A stretch of DNA of 64,000 nucleotides from Nosocomiicoccus ampullae. GTDB lineage: Bacteria; Bacillota; Bacilli; Staphylococcales; Salinicoccaceae. This document shows, one piece after another, positions 63,702-64,000 of the stretch. Each line of letters starts with the position of its first letter. Positions within the stretch are counted from its first letter, which is position 1. The position numbers were made by a program, and so were the translations under genes. The stretch spans positions 791 to 64,790 of the forward strand of contig NZ_MBFG01000010.1 in NCBI RefSeq assembly GCF_001696685.1, given 5' to 3'. The notes below the pieces were generated by a model, which had not been told where the DNA came from, made no database searches, and worked only from the letters and a program-made list of their open reading frames with translations.

Positions 63702-64000
63702 ATGAACATTAAGAAATTATCAGCATTACTTTTATTATTTATAGGAGTTATCGTACTTGCTGCATGTAGTAACGACGGAGGTACAGATCAGTCAGAGACA
63801 AAAGAAGAACCAGCTAAAGATGATGAGGAAACTGTAGAAACAACAGTTCCATACACAAATAACTTTGATATGAGTCTTACAACAGAACGTGATAGCGATA
63901 CTGAAGCTGTTGACGAAACAATTGACGTAATTAAAAATTCTAACAAAGTAGTTTTATTAGACTTAGGGGTTGCATCAACGTTTGAAGCACTAGGTTTACA
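63702..64000 (+). CDS. sstD: Iron-siderophore-binding lipoprotein SstD (partial, 3' end outside the window)
   Basis: Only the first ~99 codons are present. The start MNIKKLSALLLLFIGVIVLAAC has a lipobox (LAAC, Cys at about 22). An acidic low-complexity linker follows (TKEEPAKDDEETVETT), then the beginning of a periplasmic-binding-protein fold (KVVLLDLGVASTFEALGL). Position after sstABC and the lipoprotein signal identify it as the substrate-binding component. GGGAAG precedes the ATG. Confidence 0.87.
   Translation, partial: MNIKKLSALLLLFIGVIVLAACSNDGGTDQSETKEEPAKDDEETVETTVPYTNNFDMSLTTERDSDTEAVDETIDVIKNSNKVVLLDLGVASTFEALGL

Noticed and set aside
1..64000. Prophage, transposon or genomic island
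   Set aside because: No integrase, transposase, phage structural gene or attachment-site duplication was seen; apart from the intergenic repeats the content is ordinary chromosomal.

Overview
The window is chromosomal DNA from a low-GC Gram-positive bacterium. Gene content and order point to the family Staphylococcaceae: an arginase gene next to cdaA-cdaR-glmM, a pur operon, phoPR, a moa/moe/mob cluster and an sstABCD-type iron-siderophore transporter. Several proteins resemble staphylococcal ones only moderately, so a genus outside Staphylococcus (for example Jeotgalicoccus, Nosocomiicoccus, Salinicoccus or Macrococcus) is the likeliest source. This is an inference from remembered family features, not from a search. 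I see no prophage, insertion sequence or CRISPR array.

Layout. 1-690: end of an rRNA operon (5S) and six tRNAs (Asn, Glu, Val, Tyr, Gln, Lys). 0.8-5.9 kb: arginase, an XRE/TPR regulator, and the c-di-AMP and amino-sugar operon cdaA-cdaR-glmM. 6-12 kb: a large secreted subtilase, an NlpC/P60 hydrolase, tRNA hydroxylase TrhO and a DsbA-like protein. 12.1-21.7 kb: purine operon purE-K-L-F-M-N-H-D. 21.7-34.4 kb: transporters (a dicarboxylate symporter and two MFS proteins), acetyltransferases, a GntR-ABC module, a LysR regulator and small membrane or lipoproteins. 34.4-39 kb: LOG-family protein, a degenerate RIC/ScdA-like protein and phoPR. 39.1-45.8 kb: molybdenum cofactor genes. 45.8-50.3 kb: cydDC and an mpfA-like CNNM/CorC protein. 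50.8-58 kb: stress membrane protein, MFS, pabABC, pxpBC remnants and recQ. 58.6-64 kb: EamA exporter, YtkA-like lipoprotein, SDR-like protein and a Fur-boxed sst operon cut by the window edge.

Three things stand out. First, the purine operon lacks purC, purS and purQ, which normally lie between purK and purL, and PurF starts just after the place where its catalytic Cys1 should be. Both glutamine-using steps therefore appear to have lost their glutaminase in this locus, which suggests either an ammonia-dependent or a decaying pathway. Second, a family of ~180-bp intergenic elements (six copies in three paired loci) is built from alternately oriented TAACAAA/TTTGTTA heptamers arranged as one large imperfect dyad. 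Copies within a locus resemble each other more than copies between loci. Third, several expression signals are unusual: a GC-rich hairpin between the Shine-Dalgarno sequence and a TTG start of the mpfA-like gene, a four-repeat Pho-box array upstream of phoP, and a full-length Shine-Dalgarno sequence before a 10-codon ORF between sstC and sstD.

TTG starts supported by good ribosome-binding sites are common here (cdaR, purE, a MFS gene, mpfA, the EamA gene, sstC).
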